Shown here in pieces: positions 23,581-35,870 of a stretch of 64,000 bases of DNA. The notes beneath the pieces are model-generated. The model ran no database searches, was not told where the DNA came from, and saw only the letters and a list, made by a program, of their open reading frames with translations. The stretch's first letter is position 1; the number at the start of each line of letters is the position of its first letter. The position numbers were made by a program, and so were the translations under genes. Origin of the DNA: Eonycteris spelaea (taxonomy: Eukaryota > Chordata > Mammalia > Chiroptera > Pteropodidae); contig PUFA01000003.1 in assembly GCA_003508835.1 (NCBI GenBank), forward strand, positions 20,779,501 to 20,843,500, in the 5' to 3' direction.

Positions 23581-24777
23581 ATACACTACTGTCTCCTAAT
23601 GAAGTAGGATGTAAACATCCCAAACAGCAGGAAGTCAAGGATGAGATCAGCTGGGATGGAGTCATTGGTAGGAGGAGGGCTGGGTCTCATAATGGGATGA
23701 GAGAGATTGGGAAAGGTCTGGGCAGAAGGGAGGGCAAACCTTGGGCCTGGGCCTGGCTGTCCACAGTGGCCTTCTCCTTGGTTGAAGAATCAATTCCAAT
23801 TTGCTCCTGGGGAGCAGTGATGATGGAGGGCAGGCTGTAGGGGAGGACAGCGGACGTCCATGGTCCTGGGCCTTTGTGTCAAACCCTCCAGTAAAGATCC
23901 TTTTCCAAAGAGCCTTTGTGGACTGTGGTTAGGACCTGAGTCAGAGCCAGAATTCTAACTAACTCATGTAGCCTCAGGCAAGTTCAGAGGAACTCCAGTT
24001 ATTTGTGTGCTGGGGTGGGCAGACAGGTGTCCAGGATGGAGAGGGCCTTTGGAGCCAGGGCATTTTCCTTAGAGTATCAGTGTTATTTTTAAGCCAGGTA
24101 GGAGCTGACCTGAAAGCTAGCCTCCCTAAAATGGAGAAGGGAGAGAAACAGCTACTACCAGGAGTGGCCTCAGGGGCCTGAGGCCATAAGGGTGTTGAGT
24201 TCTCATTTCCTTCCATGCATAGATGCCCAGGTACTCAAGCCTTGGAGGAGTCTCCCTTGGCCTCAAAGAAGGCTGTGGCACATTTTAGAAGCAGATTCTA
24301 CAGAGCCTCTCCAACAGGTCACAGTGTCATTAAGCAGGGCTGGCCTTCCAGCTGAGCTGTAAGCATTGTAATAGGCGGGGAGGGAGTACGGAGGGCAGGA
24401 AATGTTGGGAGAGTAAAAAGGCAGCAGCTGGGTGCAGCTTGTCAGAAGTGCCAGGGAAGTGAAAGTCAGGGAGAGGAAAGGGGAAGAAGCAAAAGCCGAG
24501 AGGCAGCAGCAGTCACTGGGAGGAAGGGAAGGAAAAATCTCAGAGCTGCAAGTGTTCAGAAAGCCTCGTAGAGGTGAAGTCTCTGCTGGCCACATTTTCT
24601 TGGAGGGGGACTGAAAAGGCTGAATCTTGAAACCAGCCAGCTGGCCGTATCCTCCACATAGCTGGCTCCTGAGGAGTAGATTTGAGGTATGTGCTACTCA
24701 CATGCTCACAGCATCCTTCCTTAAATACCTCATTTCCAACTCTAAAAGGTAGCATTTGATTATCCTTAAATCTTAAA

Positions 24778-24799
24778 AAACAACAACAACAACAAAAAC
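24778..24799 (+). repeat. (AAC)n simple repeat
   Basis: A short AAC/ACA run in otherwise unique sequence. Confidence 0.7.
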
Positions 24800-25348
24800 A
24801 CTAGTGACTTTAATTTTGGTTCAAGGTAAAGTGAATTATTTCCCTCAAGGTCTTCCAAGAAAAATGCTTAAAAACAAGAAAAGATTTGGGTGAAGTTAAG
24901 GTGATATTATTTTCTCCTGCCGAGTCGAAAGCTAAGAACTCTTCATACAAATATTATTGCAAGATTTTTTTTTTATCACTGAAATGATGTCACAGCACAA
25001 ATGCCAATTCTATCTTTTTAAAAAACGTCTGTGTTGTTTGCTTTTAGTGAAATCGTCATTTCTAGCACTCCCTTCCTGCAATGTTCTCTCTTTTGCCTGT
25101 GACACTGAGTGAGACTGTTAGATGCCAAGTTCACTTGTTGGACTAAAAACTCTTTAGATTTAAGGCTGATTTGGAAGTTCCTGGGGGTGGGGAGAGGGAA
25201 AGACTGGGTAAATTATAACTCCTTCAGTAATGTTCATTACAATTCAATTCCTCACTCTAAAGGATGGCACCCAGTAGGCTCCCTGCGTGCTTATTAAATG
25301 AAAGGATGTTTGAAAAAAAGAAAGCTGAGCATCTCATTGAAAAGCATG

Positions 25349-25384
25349 TGAAGTATGTAGACTGTGCACAGTCTACATACTTCA
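25349..25384. repeat. Perfect 36-bp palindrome without spacer
   Basis: The 18-base arm TGAAGTATGTAGACTGTG is followed immediately by its exact reverse complement, with the centre between 25366 and 25367. Symmetry stops on both sides at 25348/25385. The flanks are not a repeat I recognise. It could extrude as a cruciform. Confidence 0.95.
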
Positions 25385-25469
25385 TTTAGTGTTCCTTTCC
25401 ATTATTCCCTTCTCCCCAAAATTTGAATTTTAGGTCCTAGCTGTGTAGGGCCTTGCCTTTGTCCAGGGA

Positions 25470-25612
25470 CCCACAGTATCAGCTGCATCTGGGAGCTTTT
25501 CAGAAATGTAGATTTTCTGGCCCCACCTCGGATCCACTGAATCAGAATCTGTTTTTTAACAAGATCCCCAAGTGGTTTGTGTCAGGTTACAGCTGAAGAA
25601 ACACTGCTCTAA
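25470..25612 (+). repeat. MER5A-like hAT-Charlie MITE
   Basis: ATCAGCTGCATCTGGGAGCT, TTCTGGCCCCACCTCGGATC, CTGAATCAGAATCTGTTTTT and AACAAGATCCCCAAGTGGTT match MER5A. Confidence 0.75.
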
Positions 25613-26559
25613 TACACGAGGGCCACTTCCTTTTTGAGACACCTAGTCAGGAGGCCATCCTAGGCCCTGGCCTCAGGTTATAGCTATTTGGGTGGCAGGG
25701 CACCTCCACACCAAAAACCTTGTAGAGGGCTGGAGGCAACAGAGGGTTCAAATTCCAGCTCTTCGGCTAAAGGAACTCCATCACATTGACAAGTGATTAA
25801 AACATTTTCTAGATTTAATTTCACAGAAAGCTCACAACAATAGTCCAAAGAACTATACCCTTTACCCAGATTCACCGATTATTAGCATTTTGCCACATAT
25901 GCGTTCACATTATATGTTATTTTTTCAGAACAATTGGAGGGGTAGTTGCATACATTAGTATGCATTTCCCTTAACACTTCAGCGTGCACTTCCTAAGAAC
26001 AAGGACATTGTCTTCCATCCCCACAACGGCAGGGCCAGATCCAGGGGGAGGCAAGCAAGGCCTGAGAGTGAGCGGACCTGAGAAGGCACCCTTAAATTTT
26101 GCATCCTAGGAGCCTTGCTCTTCAAACTCTAGTTCTGGCCCTGCACACTACAGTTATCAAAATCAGGATCTACCATTGATTCAATACCATTATCTAATCT
26201 ATTGTCCATATTTTGATCTGTCAATTGTCCCAATAATGTCCTTTATAGCAATTTTTTCCCCATACCCAATTCGGGATCATGCATAGCATTTGTCATAGCT
26301 ATGGAATTTTCTTCAGTGTGGAACAGTTCTTCAGTCTTTCTTTGCCTTTCAAGACATTGACATTTTTGAAAAATATAAACCAGTTCTTTTATAAAAATTC
26401 CCTCAATATGGGGATACGTTATTCTTAATCTCTTGATGGTTCTAGTTTCACTACCTATAGATTGAGAATAATTCCTGCTTCGTGTTGAATCAAATAAATT
26501 AAGACATATAATAAACTTGACATTTGGCAGGTATAGGGAGATTAAAAAGTAGCTAACAC

Positions 26560-26765
26560 TGATTAGGTGCTTGTCAGTACCATGCTAATGGCTTTACATG
26601 CACTATCTCATTGAGTCCCCCCTGTAGCTCTGGGACCTAGGCTCTATTTTTACCTCCATTTCACAGATGAAGAAACAGACTTAGAATAATTTGTCCAAGG
26701 TCCCATAGCCAGTAAGGAGTAAAATGGGCACCTGAACCAGATCAGTCTGAACCAATAGCCTCCAA
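26560..26765 (-). repeat. MIR SINE, antisense
   Basis: TTTACATGCACTATCTCATT, CCATTTCACAGATGAAGAAA and GTCCAAGGTCCCATAGCCAG are the reverse of MIR. Confidence 0.7.
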
Positions 26766-26814
26766 GGACTATTTGCTTAGTAATCATTGCTAGCAATGCT
26801 TACTGAAAAGGTAA

Positions 26815-27430
26815 ATTTTTAAGATAAAACTTACATAACATAAATTTGACCATTTTAACCATTTTATTTTCCTCCAGCTTAAATGAGATATAATTGACAT
26901 ATAACATTGTATAAGTTTAAGGTGTGTACACCTAATATATCTGTCTCCCATGCATATAGTGCAAAATGACTACCATTATAAGGTCAGTTAATGCATGCTT
27001 GCATCACCTCACATAATTATACTTTCTTTTATGGTAAGAACATTTAAGACCTATTTTCTTAGCAACTTTCGAGTATATAACACAGTATTATTAATTCTAA
27101 TTACCATGCTATATATTAGATCTCCAGAATTTATTCATCTCATAACTGGAAATTTGCACCCTTTGACCAACATCTCCCCATTTATCCCAGGCCTCCACCC
27201 CTGGCAACCATCAGTTTGTTTCTATTAGTTTTAACCATTTTAAAGTAGATAGTTAATTGTCTTTTCGTATATGTAACAATGTTGTACGACCATTAGCACC
27301 ATCTAATTCCAAAACATATCTGTCTCATCCAAAAAGAAACCCCGCATCTCCCAATCTCCCTTTCTCCTAACCCCTGACAACCATTAATCTACTTTCTGTT
27401 TCTATGGATTTACATATACACATAATGGAA
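26815..27430 (+). repeat. L1 (old) 3' end fragments
   Basis: TAAATGAGATATAATTGACA, ATTTATCCCAGGCCTCCACC, CCTAACCCCTGACAACCATT and TTTCTATGGATTTACATATA: overlapping old L1 3'-UTR text, probably two nested pieces. Confidence 0.65.
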
Positions 27431-27439
27431 TATATAACA

Positions 27440-27770
27440 AAGTGAACAATAAGAAAAAGGAACTCACTACTGATACACACAATAACTGCATACTGTAAGA
27501 TTCCATTGTGGTTTTCCAGGAAATTCTAGAAAAACCAAAACCTTAGCAACAGGAAGTATGTCAGCGGTTGCCTGGGGCCAGGAGCATGGGGGTGGGGATT
27601 GATTGCCAAGGCTCACAAGGGAAATTTTGGGAGTGATAGAAGTATTCTAAAGCTTGATTGTGGTGCTGGTTGCACAATGTATATACATTCACCCAAACTC
27701 ATCTAACTCTGTACTTAAAAAGTTTATAAACGTAAATTATACCTCAACCAAAACTATAAAAAAACAAAAC
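27440..27770 (+). repeat. L1 (old) 3' end fragment
   Basis: GCATACTGTAAGATTCCATT, CAGCGGTTGCCTGGGGCCAG, AGCTTGATTGTGGTGCTGGT and TAAATTATACCTCAACCA are typical of old L1 3' ends. Confidence 0.7.
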
Positions 27771-27869
27771 AGAAGAAACTTATCTGTCTCCCAGTGCAGT
27801 TCAAATCATCAGCATGTCTTCCTTCATAGTTGGGCCCCAAAGCTATTTTCGCAGCCTTATCTCCCTCTT

Positions 27870-28000
27870 CTCTCCTCCATGCATTCATTCAACAAACATT
27901 CTCTGACACCTGCTGTGTGCAAGGCCCAGTGTGAGGCACTTGGAGAAAGTGAGGAAAGAGAATCTCTGTCCTCAGGGAACTCATTGGCCAGTCTGGGAGC
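27870..28000 (-). repeat. L2 3' end, antisense
   Basis: TTCATTCAACAAACATTCTC, TGACACCTGCTGTGTGCAAG and CTGTCCTCAGGGAACTCATT are the reverse of the L2 3' terminus. Confidence 0.7.
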
Positions 28001-28109
28001 AGAAAGAACACCAACCCTGACAAATACTGTGGATCCTAGAGGATCCGTGAGTCTTAAAGGAGAGGAATAAGGATACATTTTCATGTTGAATTTCAAGTTA
28101 GAATCACTT

Positions 28110-28510
28110 CAATTTAATTTTTTTGAATAGGTAATACATTTACCTGGTTCAAAAATAAAAGAAATTATACAGTGAAAAATTTCCCCTCACCCATTCCCCA
28201 TCTGCTCAGTTCCCATTCCACCCCATACAACCATAATTGTTATATAATTATATGTCCTCCTTTTTAAAAGAAAACGTAGCATAATATACACATTGTTCTG
28301 GATCTCATTTTGTCATCTGGCAGTAACCTTTGAGATTTTCCCATGTAGGTACAGGGAAGAATTTTACTCTGTTTTACGGTTGCATATTGTTCTATTGTAT
28401 GGATGTGTCATAATATATTTATCCAATCTCCTTGGTAAACATTTGAGTTTTTCCAACAATGTGTTACAGTAAACAATGCTGTAATGTGTAAAGTCTTATG
28501 AGTTGTGTTT
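28110..28510 (+). repeat. L1 (old) 3' end fragment
   Basis: GAATAGGTAATACATTTACC, TTCCCATTCCACCCCATACA, CTATTGTATGGATGTGTCAT and GTAAACAATGCTGTAATGTG follow L1M 3'-UTR text. Confidence 0.6.
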
Positions 28511-28569
28511 ATATTTTGTTTTGTATATGGCAAGTATCTATGGCTACATATTGAATTTTTTTTTTTTTT

Positions 28570-28880
28570 TACCATTCCACAAACACTTCAACCACTTTCG
28601 TATCTCTAGGCTGTTTTCTCTGCTTCGAAAGTCCCCACTGAATCCTTTTCTACTGGCAAACTCCTGCTTCATCTCAAGATCTGCTCAACTGCTACTTTCT
28701 TGTGAAGCCTTCTGAATTCTCTCAGGCGGCCATCTTTCAGGTGGCTCCTTGGCTTTTCTCTCACAGTATTCCGTTCCCACATCATCAGAACTGTCTTTTA
28801 ACACTTCACTCTTTCCCCGGGCATGTGCTAGCTTAGGTTTACCTCTGAATCCTGTAATACTTGGCACCTATATCGAGTAA
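28570..28880 (+). repeat. L2-like LINE remnant
   Basis: CATCTCAAGATCTGCTCAAC, TTTCTTGTGAAGCCTTCTGA and ATTCCGTTCCCACATCATCA resemble the L2 3' coding end. Weak. Confidence 0.4.
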
Positions 28881-30299
28881 AATGTTCATTGCGTGAGCGG
28901 CAAGGATTGACAAAGGGGTGTTGCACTGCTCCTGTCCCTCACTTTCAGCTGCCCCTAGCTTCTGTGAATACGTAGAGGCCTGCCGCCAGACAAAGTGGGC
29001 TGTAATTTCCCTTCCCCTTCCACCTAATTCCTTCCTGCCTATCTCCACCCCTGGGATCCTGTCCACGCTGCCCTGTGGCCCTTGCTGGATCTGGCATGGA
29101 TAGCAGCTATTATAGCTTTTTAGCAAATAACTAAGTTAAATAGAGCATTGGCTCCACCCGTCTTCTCTTCTCGTCTTCGCATCAAGTCTTTGGCCTTCTC
29201 TAAAACTGAAAGAACAAATCACTCAATAGTCAAATGCACATCAGTCACCTTCAAGCATAACTTCCTACACTTTAAGCCAAAGGAGATGACAAAGTTTACT
29301 CTGGTACTTTTTAGGAATGTGGGAAACACTATAATTTTCAAGGGGAGCTTGAATAGTTTTTAAAAACATTGGGTTAATCCTAAAATGTCATGATGGTAAC
29401 GTGTGCTTGGAGCTGTCAATTGCTAGGTCACTTCCCTATTAATATATTATTCCATTTCTTCCTGGCTGGGTGGTGCTACAGGTGAGAGCTCTCTGTCTCC
29501 ACCACTGGATGAAAAGGTTAAAGCTCTATATTTTTCTTGAGCCTGGGAAGCTGCAAGCCACAGAAAGTGGAACCATCAACGAAAACAAAAGGGAAAGAAA
29601 ACTTTCAAGCCTTTGGCTGCCCAGGTCAAAGATGGATATGGGAATTGAGATGTTTCTCCTGGAGAAGTTTTAGGCAAGGTGGTAGTTTAGCTCCCTTGGA
29701 GTGTTTGGGACTGCCGTCTTCCAGATTTCTTGCTTGCTTACCTCCTCAAAGAAATTTGAGAAACTGTTTCTTTTTGTACATTTAAAGTCAAGATCTAAGT
29801 GGTTCATCTTAAGTTTTAATAATGGCAAAGCTTGTTATTTCTGGCATAAATATTGACTTTTTAAATAAGACTGTTACATTATTCTTTAAGTGTAACCAAG
29901 GGAATCAAGATATCATAATGCATCTGTCATCTATTTAAAAAATACATAAACAAGAGTTTCTTTAAAAGAAATTTTACATCATCTTTTTCTCCTTATCTTG
30001 CCCCTGAACATTTTAATAAAAGATTTTTAGGCTGAAAAGTTTTATTGACCAGCATATCATATTTCCTTACATAAAATTAAAAAATCTTTTGACCGAGTTT
30101 CTAAGTTTAAAAAACTCATCTTGATTTTATTATTGATGCAATTTTGAATACCTAATTGATCTAAACAACATAAAATATTACAAATTTTGATAAACTATTA
30201 ATATTAAAGCCTAGAATACTTTCACAGGAATAAAATAGGATTCAGAGTCAACTGTATTCCTAGTTTTCACTTTTATGAATAGAAGCATGAAACACCTTG

Positions 30300-33010
30300 T
30301 TCATTCAACAAGTATTTATTGAGCAATTCCTCCTATGTGTGAATAGCTTCACTATGTACTTGGGATACATTAGTAAACATACAGATAAATCCCTGCCCTC
30401 ACGGAGCTTACATTCTAGAGGGGAGTGATAGGCAATAAGCTATAAACATAACACATAAGTAAGTAATAGAGTATGTTAGAATAGAGTTAGAAGATAAGAG
30501 AAAAGAAAGCAGAGTAAGGGGAGTCTGGAGTATAGAGTGAGGGTTTAGAATGGGCTGTGATTTTAACAAGGTCAGGATGAGCCTCACTGAGAAGGTGACA
30601 TTTGACTAAAGGTAAGGTGAGGAGGATAGTAATGCAGATATCTATGGGAAATGTGTACCAGGCAGAAGCAATAGACAATGCAAAGGCCCTAACTTGGAAA
30701 CATGGCTGGTATCTTCCAAGGTTAACAAAGTAGGTCACTAAGGCTGCAGCAGAGTCATCCAGGAGAATAACAAGAGATGAGATTAGAGAGCTAATGTTTG
30801 TGGTAGGGTGGTAGACTATTGTTAAGGACATAGACTTTTACCTTGAATGAAATGAGGAGCCACCGCAGAGTTTTAAGCAGAGGAGTGATATGATTTCACA
30901 AGTTTTAGCAGGGTGCCGCAGGCTGTTATGTTGAGAATAGACTGTAAGGGGCAAGACTGAGAGCTGGGAGAGCTTTTAGAAGAGTAATCCAAGCACAAGA
31001 TGATGGTGGCTCAGACCAGGGGTTAGCAGTGGATGTGGTGAGGGATACTCTGACTCCAGACTAGATGTGAGATGTAAATGAAAGAGGGATTTCCAGCATG
31101 ACTCCAGGGGGTCAGTCTGAGAAACTTTAAGGATAGACTTGTCATCAATAAGATAGAGAAGTTGGTAAGTTGAACAAGTTTGAGGAAGGATATTGTTCAG
31201 TTTGTGGCAGTTAATTTGAGATGGGCAGTCGACCGCTGGGTATCAGAATCTGGAGTTCAAAAGAGAGGTCTGAGCTGGTATTGAAAGTCAGGAGACTTAA
31301 TGAGATCACCAATGAAAAGAAAAAAACCTAAGAAATGAGCCCTGGTCCATTACAAGGTTAAGAGATCGGGAGAAGAGATGGAATCAACAAAGAAGAAATG
31401 GGGGCAGGGGAGAGAGGCCTAGTGATGAAGGAGATAAACGAACAGGGTGCAGTAAAGAAAAAATAAGGTGAATCAAGTGATTAGCTGTGTCAGCTGTTAC
31501 AGACAAGTCAATTACGATAAGAATTGAGATTAGATCATTGGATTTAGGCAATGTGAAGTTCATTGTTGACCTTGACAAGAATAGTTTAAATAGAGTGCTA
31601 AGGATGAAAGGCAAAGAATAGATCATTGGAGTTTTAAGAAGAGGGTGAGAAACCCTCTCAGCTGAAGACCTATAATATGCCACATATGTAACTGTGTGTT
31701 GTTATGATTTGATTATATATGTATGTAGACTTATCACATACATTGTATTCAGCACGTTTTTGAACTTTCTATAAGTTGTATCATATGGCATGTATTCTGC
31801 TGCTAAAGAATGGGAGAAGTCCAGTCAGAAAGTATGGAAAACTCTTAGAGGTTTTGTTACAAAAAGCAAAGAAATGGGGCAATGGGTGACAGTTGAATAG
31901 GGTCAAAGAGAAGATTTTGTAGGACTGGAGAAATACAGCTACTTGTAAACTATGGGAGTGACCCAGTAGAGAGTGAAACACTGATAATATATGAGTGGGA
32001 ATAATTGCTGGAGTGACAGTGATGGTCTCGATTAGAAGGCATATATAATCAAGCAGGCAAGGCAAGATTGGGATCTATTGCCTTAGCAGAGGGACTAGCT
32101 TTAGCTTGGAGCATGGAAAATGAAGTGGAGGTTTACAGATGCTAGCTAGTATGTGGCTATGGGTAGATAAGGTGGTGGGATTCTGTGGAAGTTTTCATTT
32201 CACTGTTTCAATTTTTTCAATGAAATCGGAAGCAAGGTTATTAACTGAGAATGAAGATGGGGCACAGGAGAGGTGTAGGTTAGAGGACAGGAAAGGTATG
32301 AAAACCAGAATAATGGAGGAGGGAAATAGAATTCATGGGCGGCACTAAAGGCCCACTTGAGGTTCCTGGTGACGAAGTCAAAGTGAAACTAGTCAGTGCG
32401 ATTGTGTTCTTCTCTAGTCACATTCAGAGGCATGGATCCTGGAGTGAAGAAGTAGATAACTGGCTTGAATCAGGACTGTGGTTTAGCGCAGAAAGCATGA
32501 CAAAGGGGGAGAAGAGTAGGGGGTTGAAAGTGTGTGCAAAGGAGTGATTGTAATGATTGGCCAGGGTAAGGATGGGAGAAAATAGATATGTGGGTTGAAG
32601 AATTGTTAGAATTAGAGCACTATAGGGAAATATGGAAGTATGAGGTGGTGTTCAGAGTGTGACATGTTTAAATTGTGATTATGAAGAAGTTGCAGTTTGA
32701 TAAGTTCCTGTGATTGTGCCCATGGAAGTGAGTGGCTGAATTAAGGAAGGACAAGAGCCTTGGAGGAGAAGTTAAGGAACTGAGAGGTCAGGGTAATGGG
32801 AAGATCATCTAACCATACATTATAACAACCTAGGATTAAGACAGAAGTGGCATTGGAATGACTGGCCGGAGCAAATGGTGAAAAAGGAAGAGGGATGAAA
32901 ATAAGATGGGGTGTACTGGATAACAAGATTTAAAGCTGCAGGTTAATAGGGAGGAGAGAAGAGGATGGTCTAAAAGCAATGCTGAGGAGCAAGGAGGACA
33001 TTTAACCTCA
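30300..33010 (-). repeat. Long L2 LINE remnant (about 2.7 kb), antisense, with reverse-transcriptase region
   Basis: The start TTCATTCAACAAGTATTTAT is the reverse L2 terminus. The copy continues in reverse with TCACGGAGCTTACATTCTAG, CTCACTGAGAAGGTGACATT, AGCAGAGGAGTGATATGATT, AGATGATGGTGGCTCAGACC and CTTGACAAGAATAGTTTAAA. On the minus strand 31384-31683 translates to text like NFTLPKSNDLISILIVIDLS, comparable with the L2 reverse-transcriptase palm. Many stops; dead. Confidence 0.8.
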
Positions 33011-33189
33011 CCTTAAGGCATAATCTAAGGGACTTATGGTTGAAAATATAGTTGGCACTATTTGAGTGGGGGAAAGGGAAGCCGTGGACTGGGAGAAAGT
33101 CAGGTTTCCCTTAGCAAGAAGATGAAGGGAACCTGAAGAAAAATCCTGAGGTCAAGCCTATAGGGGTTGTCATTTGCATAATTAGGTGT

Positions 33190-33695
33190 GGTGGAGATTC
33201 TAATGTGATCCTATATGATTCTCACCTCCTGCTGTTCATACCCTTGTAGTCTCCTTTCCTTGAGTGGGGGTGGGACTTGTGATTTGCTTCTGGCCAATAG
33301 AGTATGGCAAAGGTGATGGGTTGTATGTGATTACACATATGAGTTTATGTTACATAAGGTTGTATTCAAAGTCTTATACTGAGACTCTCCTCTTTGCTGG
33401 CTTTGAAGAAGCTTCCTTATGGAGACAGTCACATGCCAAAGAACTCAGGGAGCCAACAGCCAGCTAAGGGCTAAGGCCCTGGGTCCTGCATCCTGCAGGG
33501 AACTACATGCTGCCAAAACCCAAATGAGTTTCGAAGTGAATCCTTTCCCTATCAGGCCTCATCTTGTGATCTCACAGAAGGCCTAGCTAAGCCATGCCTG
33601 GATTCCTGACCCAGAGAAACTGTGAGCCTATAAATTTGTGTTGTTTTAGGCTGCTGTGGTAATACTGTTACACAGAAATAGATAACTAAAATAGA
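33190..33695 (+). repeat. MLT1-like LTR (MaLR/ERVL class)
   Basis: GTGGGACTTGTGATTTGCTT, CATGCCTGGATTCCTGACCC, AGAGAAACTGTGAGCCTATA, GTGTTGTTTTAGGCTGCTGT and ACAGAAATAGATAACTAAAA mark a sense MLT1-type LTR up to its 3' terminus. Confidence 0.7.
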
Positions 33696-34779
33696 ATGGA
33701 ATGAAGAAATTTAGTTATAGCAATGTTATTCAATTTTTTAATTCCAACTGAGGTATATTGGCTAAGAATCACTTAGATCTTCCTTCAATTTTTATTTTTT
33801 TTTTTTGTAACAAAGCATTGGAAATCACCTGACTTGCAAAAGTATTTATAACCCTTTAATTCAGGTTGTTTACTTTCTCAGCACAGACACCAGCCTCTGA
33901 AATGTCCCTTTGAACTGTTTTTGTTGAATCACCTTAGTACCAAGTGAAAGTTTTGACTTTTTTATCTAAGGTGGGAGAAGGGCAATTTTGAAGAGGAATG
34001 CTGTGTCTTAGGGTGCTTTCTGAAGCTGAGCAATTGTAGAAAATAGTGACTACAGCAGTGGAAGATCTGGATATGAATTCCCTTAAAACTAGTCTTGGAA
34101 ATTCTTCATGAACTCCAAGGATAAGGGAACACTAGTGAAGAGAGTTTTAGAGGCTTTCTGGTAGAAGAGGGGAGAGCCTGAGCTGTGATGACAAGGACCG
34201 CATGGAATTAGGGGTGGGGCACTGTGCGAAAGGTTAGGAGAGGGACTAGAGAGTTTCTGGGCTCTATGACTTAAGAAATGACTTTAGAACTTTATAATTA
34301 GTCTTGGTGAGACCCTCAGTGGAAGTATTTCCTGGTGGGTGAAAAATGTATAATTTTCGGAAACTTTTTAAATAAAAAAGAAATACATGCTTCTTGTAAA
34401 ATTTTCAACTAAAAGAAGTACAAAGTCAAAAGGAGAGTTTATGCTTTTCTCTACCCAATAGTTAACCTAGTTAACAGGTGTGTCGTAGGCCTTCAAAGGT
34501 CCCTTTCAACTTTGACGTTCCGCCTAAATCTCTTCAAACAAGAACAACTCACTTTTCGTAACACCTGGCGAGGCTCTCAAATGTGTGGGAGTCTCGTGAG
34601 TTTAAATACCTTTGAATCTAGTAATTCAGAGCTAGAGGAAAGGGAAGAAAGGTGCAATCAACGCCAGTTTCTTCCCGAAGTAAACCGCTAGCTGCTGCCG
34701 AAGTCTAATTTTTGTGCCCAAAGGTCCTCAAAAACAAGGTCTGGCTGATCGCTGTTTATTAACACTTGCTGGACGCCCA

Positions 34780-35870
34780 CTATTCGCCGAGCTCACCCGC
34801 ACCGCTAGGGTACTTTTTTGCAAAGGGATGCTAACTTATCCTGTGACCATGCCCTGCAAGCAGCCTTGCTCCGCACCGCTGTGGGGCAGCGCCTCCCTGC
34901 AGAGCCGGATCGCAGGCCGGGGCCTCGGCGCAGTCGGCGGCTGGAGCGTCTCCGCGGGCGCCTGCGCAGAGCGACCCTCCCGTCACTTCGGGCGGGAGGC
35001 GGGGGCAGCCTGGAGAAAGGAAAGCTGCGGGGGGAAAAGGGCCAAACCCTGAAATTACCCGGATGTGGTCTTCGCGCGCGCGCATGCTCAGTGTCCTCTC
35101 GACAAGTTGGCAGCAACACCTCGGCCCTGGGTCGTCGTCGCCGCTGCGGTAACGGAGCGGCTCGAGTGGTGCGAGCCAGCGCGTTTCGCGACCGCCTGCT
35201 TTCCTCGGGAGGCCTTTCCCTGTCTCCCCTCGGCTCTGTGGCCGCCTAGGGGACGGGAGCGGGCGCGGGGAGCCGGACGGCCCGCGAGAAAGGCCCCCCG
35301 CCGCGGGGGCGGCCCGGGAGCTCGAGGCGGCCCGGCCCGCGCGGGCAGCGGCGCGGCGCCGAGGAGGGGCGGCCTGGCCCGGACGCGTCGGGGCGGGGGC
35401 CGAGGAGCGCTCCGGGCCGCCGGGGGAGCGACGGGCCCGGCGCCCCGCGGACTGGCCCCGGCGGAGAGCGAACTCCCCTCGTCATCGCCCGAGCCCAGGT
35501 AACGCGCCATGTCCCTCCCCTTCCCCCGGCCGAGCCCGCTCACCCCGCCCGCGGCCTCCCCGCCCCGGGGCGGGTTCCCGGCGGCGGCGGGGAGCGCGCG
35601 GCAGGCAGGCAGTCCGCCCGGAGAGCGAGCGCGGTCGGCCGACGGGCCGCGCCGGGCCAGCTGCCCTTCGGCGGCACGGGCTGAGCCTCGGTGCCTCGCG
35701 TTCCGCGGGCTCTGGGGTCGGTCCTCGGGTCCCGAACTCCCTTAGCAGTTTGTCGCAGCATCAAGTTAAACTCGGGCAGGGACTCCTGCTGCGGCCAGCG
35801 CTCCTCTTTGTTGTTCTCGAGTCGTTTCACGGTCCTCGCCGCCCGAGCGCCTGGGGTCGGCTCGAGTGTA
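34780..35870 (+). promoter_or_regulatory. SMAD4: CpG-island promoter of SMAD4
   Basis: A sharp switch from AT-rich flanks to very GC- and CpG-rich DNA around exon 1, with no TATA box. Just upstream of the first exon lie two GC boxes (GGGCGGG near 34990 and GGCGGGG near 35000), an ETS-like CCGGATGT at 35059-35066, and an alternating CGCGCGCGCGCATGC run at about 35073-35087 that overlaps an NRF1-like GCGCATGC. It is the standard housekeeping promoter type. Long ORFs on both strands here are a consequence of GC richness. Confidence 0.85.
35084..35498 (+). other. SMAD4: SMAD4 exon 1 (5' UTR, non-coding)
   Basis: The sequence from ATGCTCAGTG through CTCGACAAGTTGGCAGCAAC, GTCGTCGTCGCCGCTGCGGT and AACGGAGCGG to GAGCCCAG matches the human SMAD4 leader as I recall it. 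The exon ends at 35498 before donor GTAACG and joins GTTATCCTGAAT at 48089. The true transcription start may be upstream or spread out, as usual for CpG islands. Confidence 0.85.

Larger units (their letters stand above)
7691..34779. other. Intergenic region between ELAC1 and SMAD4
   Basis: About 27 kb with no supported gene. The many short ORFs fall in repeats or have no recognisable protein. Identified repeats are listed separately. Stretches that look unique to me, or hold repeats I cannot name, include 7691-8820, 9560-10530, 11070-11960, 12470-14200, 21280-22120, 23590-25460, 28900-30280 and 33720-34770. Confidence 0.65.

Noticed and set aside
31384..31683. A minus-strand ORF with reverse-transcriptase-like residues as a live gene
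   Set aside because: It is a fragment of a dead antisense L2 with stops on both sides.
34805..35830. Several overlapping ORFs of 80-150 codons on both strands in the CpG island
   Set aside because: Stop codons are rare in very GC-rich DNA. The products are Arg/Pro/Gly/Ala-rich without motifs, and the region is the SMAD4 promoter and non-coding exon 1.
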